The translations under genes and the position numbers were made by a program. The notes under the pieces are model-generated. The model did not search any database and was not told the origin of the DNA. It saw nothing but the letters and a program-made list of their open reading frames with translations. Source: Acidobacteriota bacterium (GTDB lineage: Bacteria > Acidobacteriota > Terriglobia > Bryobacterales > Bryobacteraceae). Taken from it: a stretch of 5,769 nucleotides of DNA. Location: contig JAPKYY010000919.1 in the NCBI GenBank assembly GCA_026394095.1, positions 1 through 5,769 of the forward strand, given 5' to 3'. Shown here one piece after another: positions 5,456 through 5,769 of the stretch (position 1 is its first letter; each line of letters begins with the position of its first letter).

Positions 5456-5769
5456 CAATCACAATCCTGGGCGGAGGCAGTTGGGGTACAGCCCTTGCGA
5501 TCGTTCTGGCTGAGCGTTTCGAACGCGTAGACCTCTGGGTCCACAACACCGATCTAGCCGCCCGCATCGAGAACACACGCATCAACGATACCTATCTCCC
5601 CGGCTTCACCCTGCCCGCCAACATCCACATCTCACACGAGATGCACCTGCACCCGTGGGTCCTAAGCGTAGTCCCCTCCAAACACTTGCGTCAGGTCCTC
5701 GAACAGGCAAGCAAAACAGCAACAACCCCAATCCAACTCATCAGCGCAACCAAAGGCATCGAAGCCAAC
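5443..5769 (+). CDS. gpsA: NAD(P)-dependent glycerol-3-phosphate dehydrogenase, N-terminal 109 residues, truncated by window edge
   Basis: GpsA reduces dihydroxyacetone phosphate to sn-glycerol-3-phosphate, the backbone for phospholipids. The frame opens at GTG 5443 and stays open for 109 codons to the window edge. Residues 5-19 are a Rossmann-fold nucleotide site (AITILGGGSWGTALA, with the GxGxxG-type GGGSWG). LWVHN (31-35) and RINDTYLPGFTLP (46-58) follow, then VVPSKHLRQVL (76-86) matching the family VPS motif. SATKGIE (101-107) carries the conserved lysine, Lys104. The C-terminal substrate domain is outside the window. The start lies 13 nt inside plsY, in another frame, with only AGG 5 nt upstream as a ribosome site, so re-initiation after plsY is likely. 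No stronger start fits the family N-terminus. Confidence 0.96.
   Translation, partial: MAQVAITILGGGSWGTALAIVLAERFERVDLWVHNTDLAARIENTRINDTYLPGFTLPANIHISHEMHLHPWVLSVVPSKHLRQVLEQASKTATTPIQLISATKGIEAN

Noticed and set aside
1..5769. CRISPR array, transposon, tRNA or defence system
   Set aside because: No direct-repeat series, terminal inverted repeats with a transposase, cloverleaf, or nuclease/helicase/toxin motifs were found in a reading of both strands.

Overview
The window holds eight genes, six complete and two cut by its edges. The sequence is moderately GC-rich with strong C/G-ending codon bias. RecA is a standard bacterial type. The overall look (compact gene order, GTG and TTG starts, GC-rich hairpins) fits a soil-type Acidobacteriota such as the Terriglobales. 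That placement is an inference from style and gene content, not a demonstrated assignment.

Layout, left to right. (1) Positions 1-267, minus strand: the N-terminus of an aldehyde dehydrogenase of the methylmalonate-semialdehyde dehydrogenase type. (2) Positions 299-2112, plus strand: a two-gene unit made of a compact 12-helix MFS-like membrane protein and a HEAT-repeat protein, joined by an ATGA overlap. (3) Positions 2182-4315, minus strand: a DNA-maintenance block read right to left, with a short 3-methyladenine DNA glycosylase (Mpg/AAG), then recA 31 nt downstream, then, after a terminator and a new promoter, an HU-family nucleoid protein. (4) Positions 4290-5769, plus strand: thpR (2H RNA phosphodiesterase/ligase family), plsY (glycerol-3-phosphate acyltransferase) and the start of gpsA (glycerol-3-phosphate dehydrogenase), each overlapping the next.

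How the genes work together. GpsA makes sn-glycerol-3-phosphate and PlsY acylates it, so plsY-gpsA is a phospholipid-entry module. ThpR is translationally linked to it but has no obvious metabolic tie. Mpg (base excision), RecA (recombination and SOS activation) and HU (DNA architecture) form a DNA repair/nucleoid neighbourhood.

The most notable non-coding signal is a pair of similar interrupted palindromes, AAACATT-N9/10-AATGTTT, within longer matching flanks. One lies in the presumed HU leader (2520-2555). The other lies about 100 nt upstream of recA, inside the 3' end of mpg (3862-3900). It is a candidate shared operator. The other point of interest is that the divergent mpg and thpR reading frames overlap at their 5' ends. 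I did not see an undescribed defence, CRISPR or mobile system. No tRNA, rRNA, insertion sequence or attachment site was recognised, and no gene-free stretch exceeds 300 bases.
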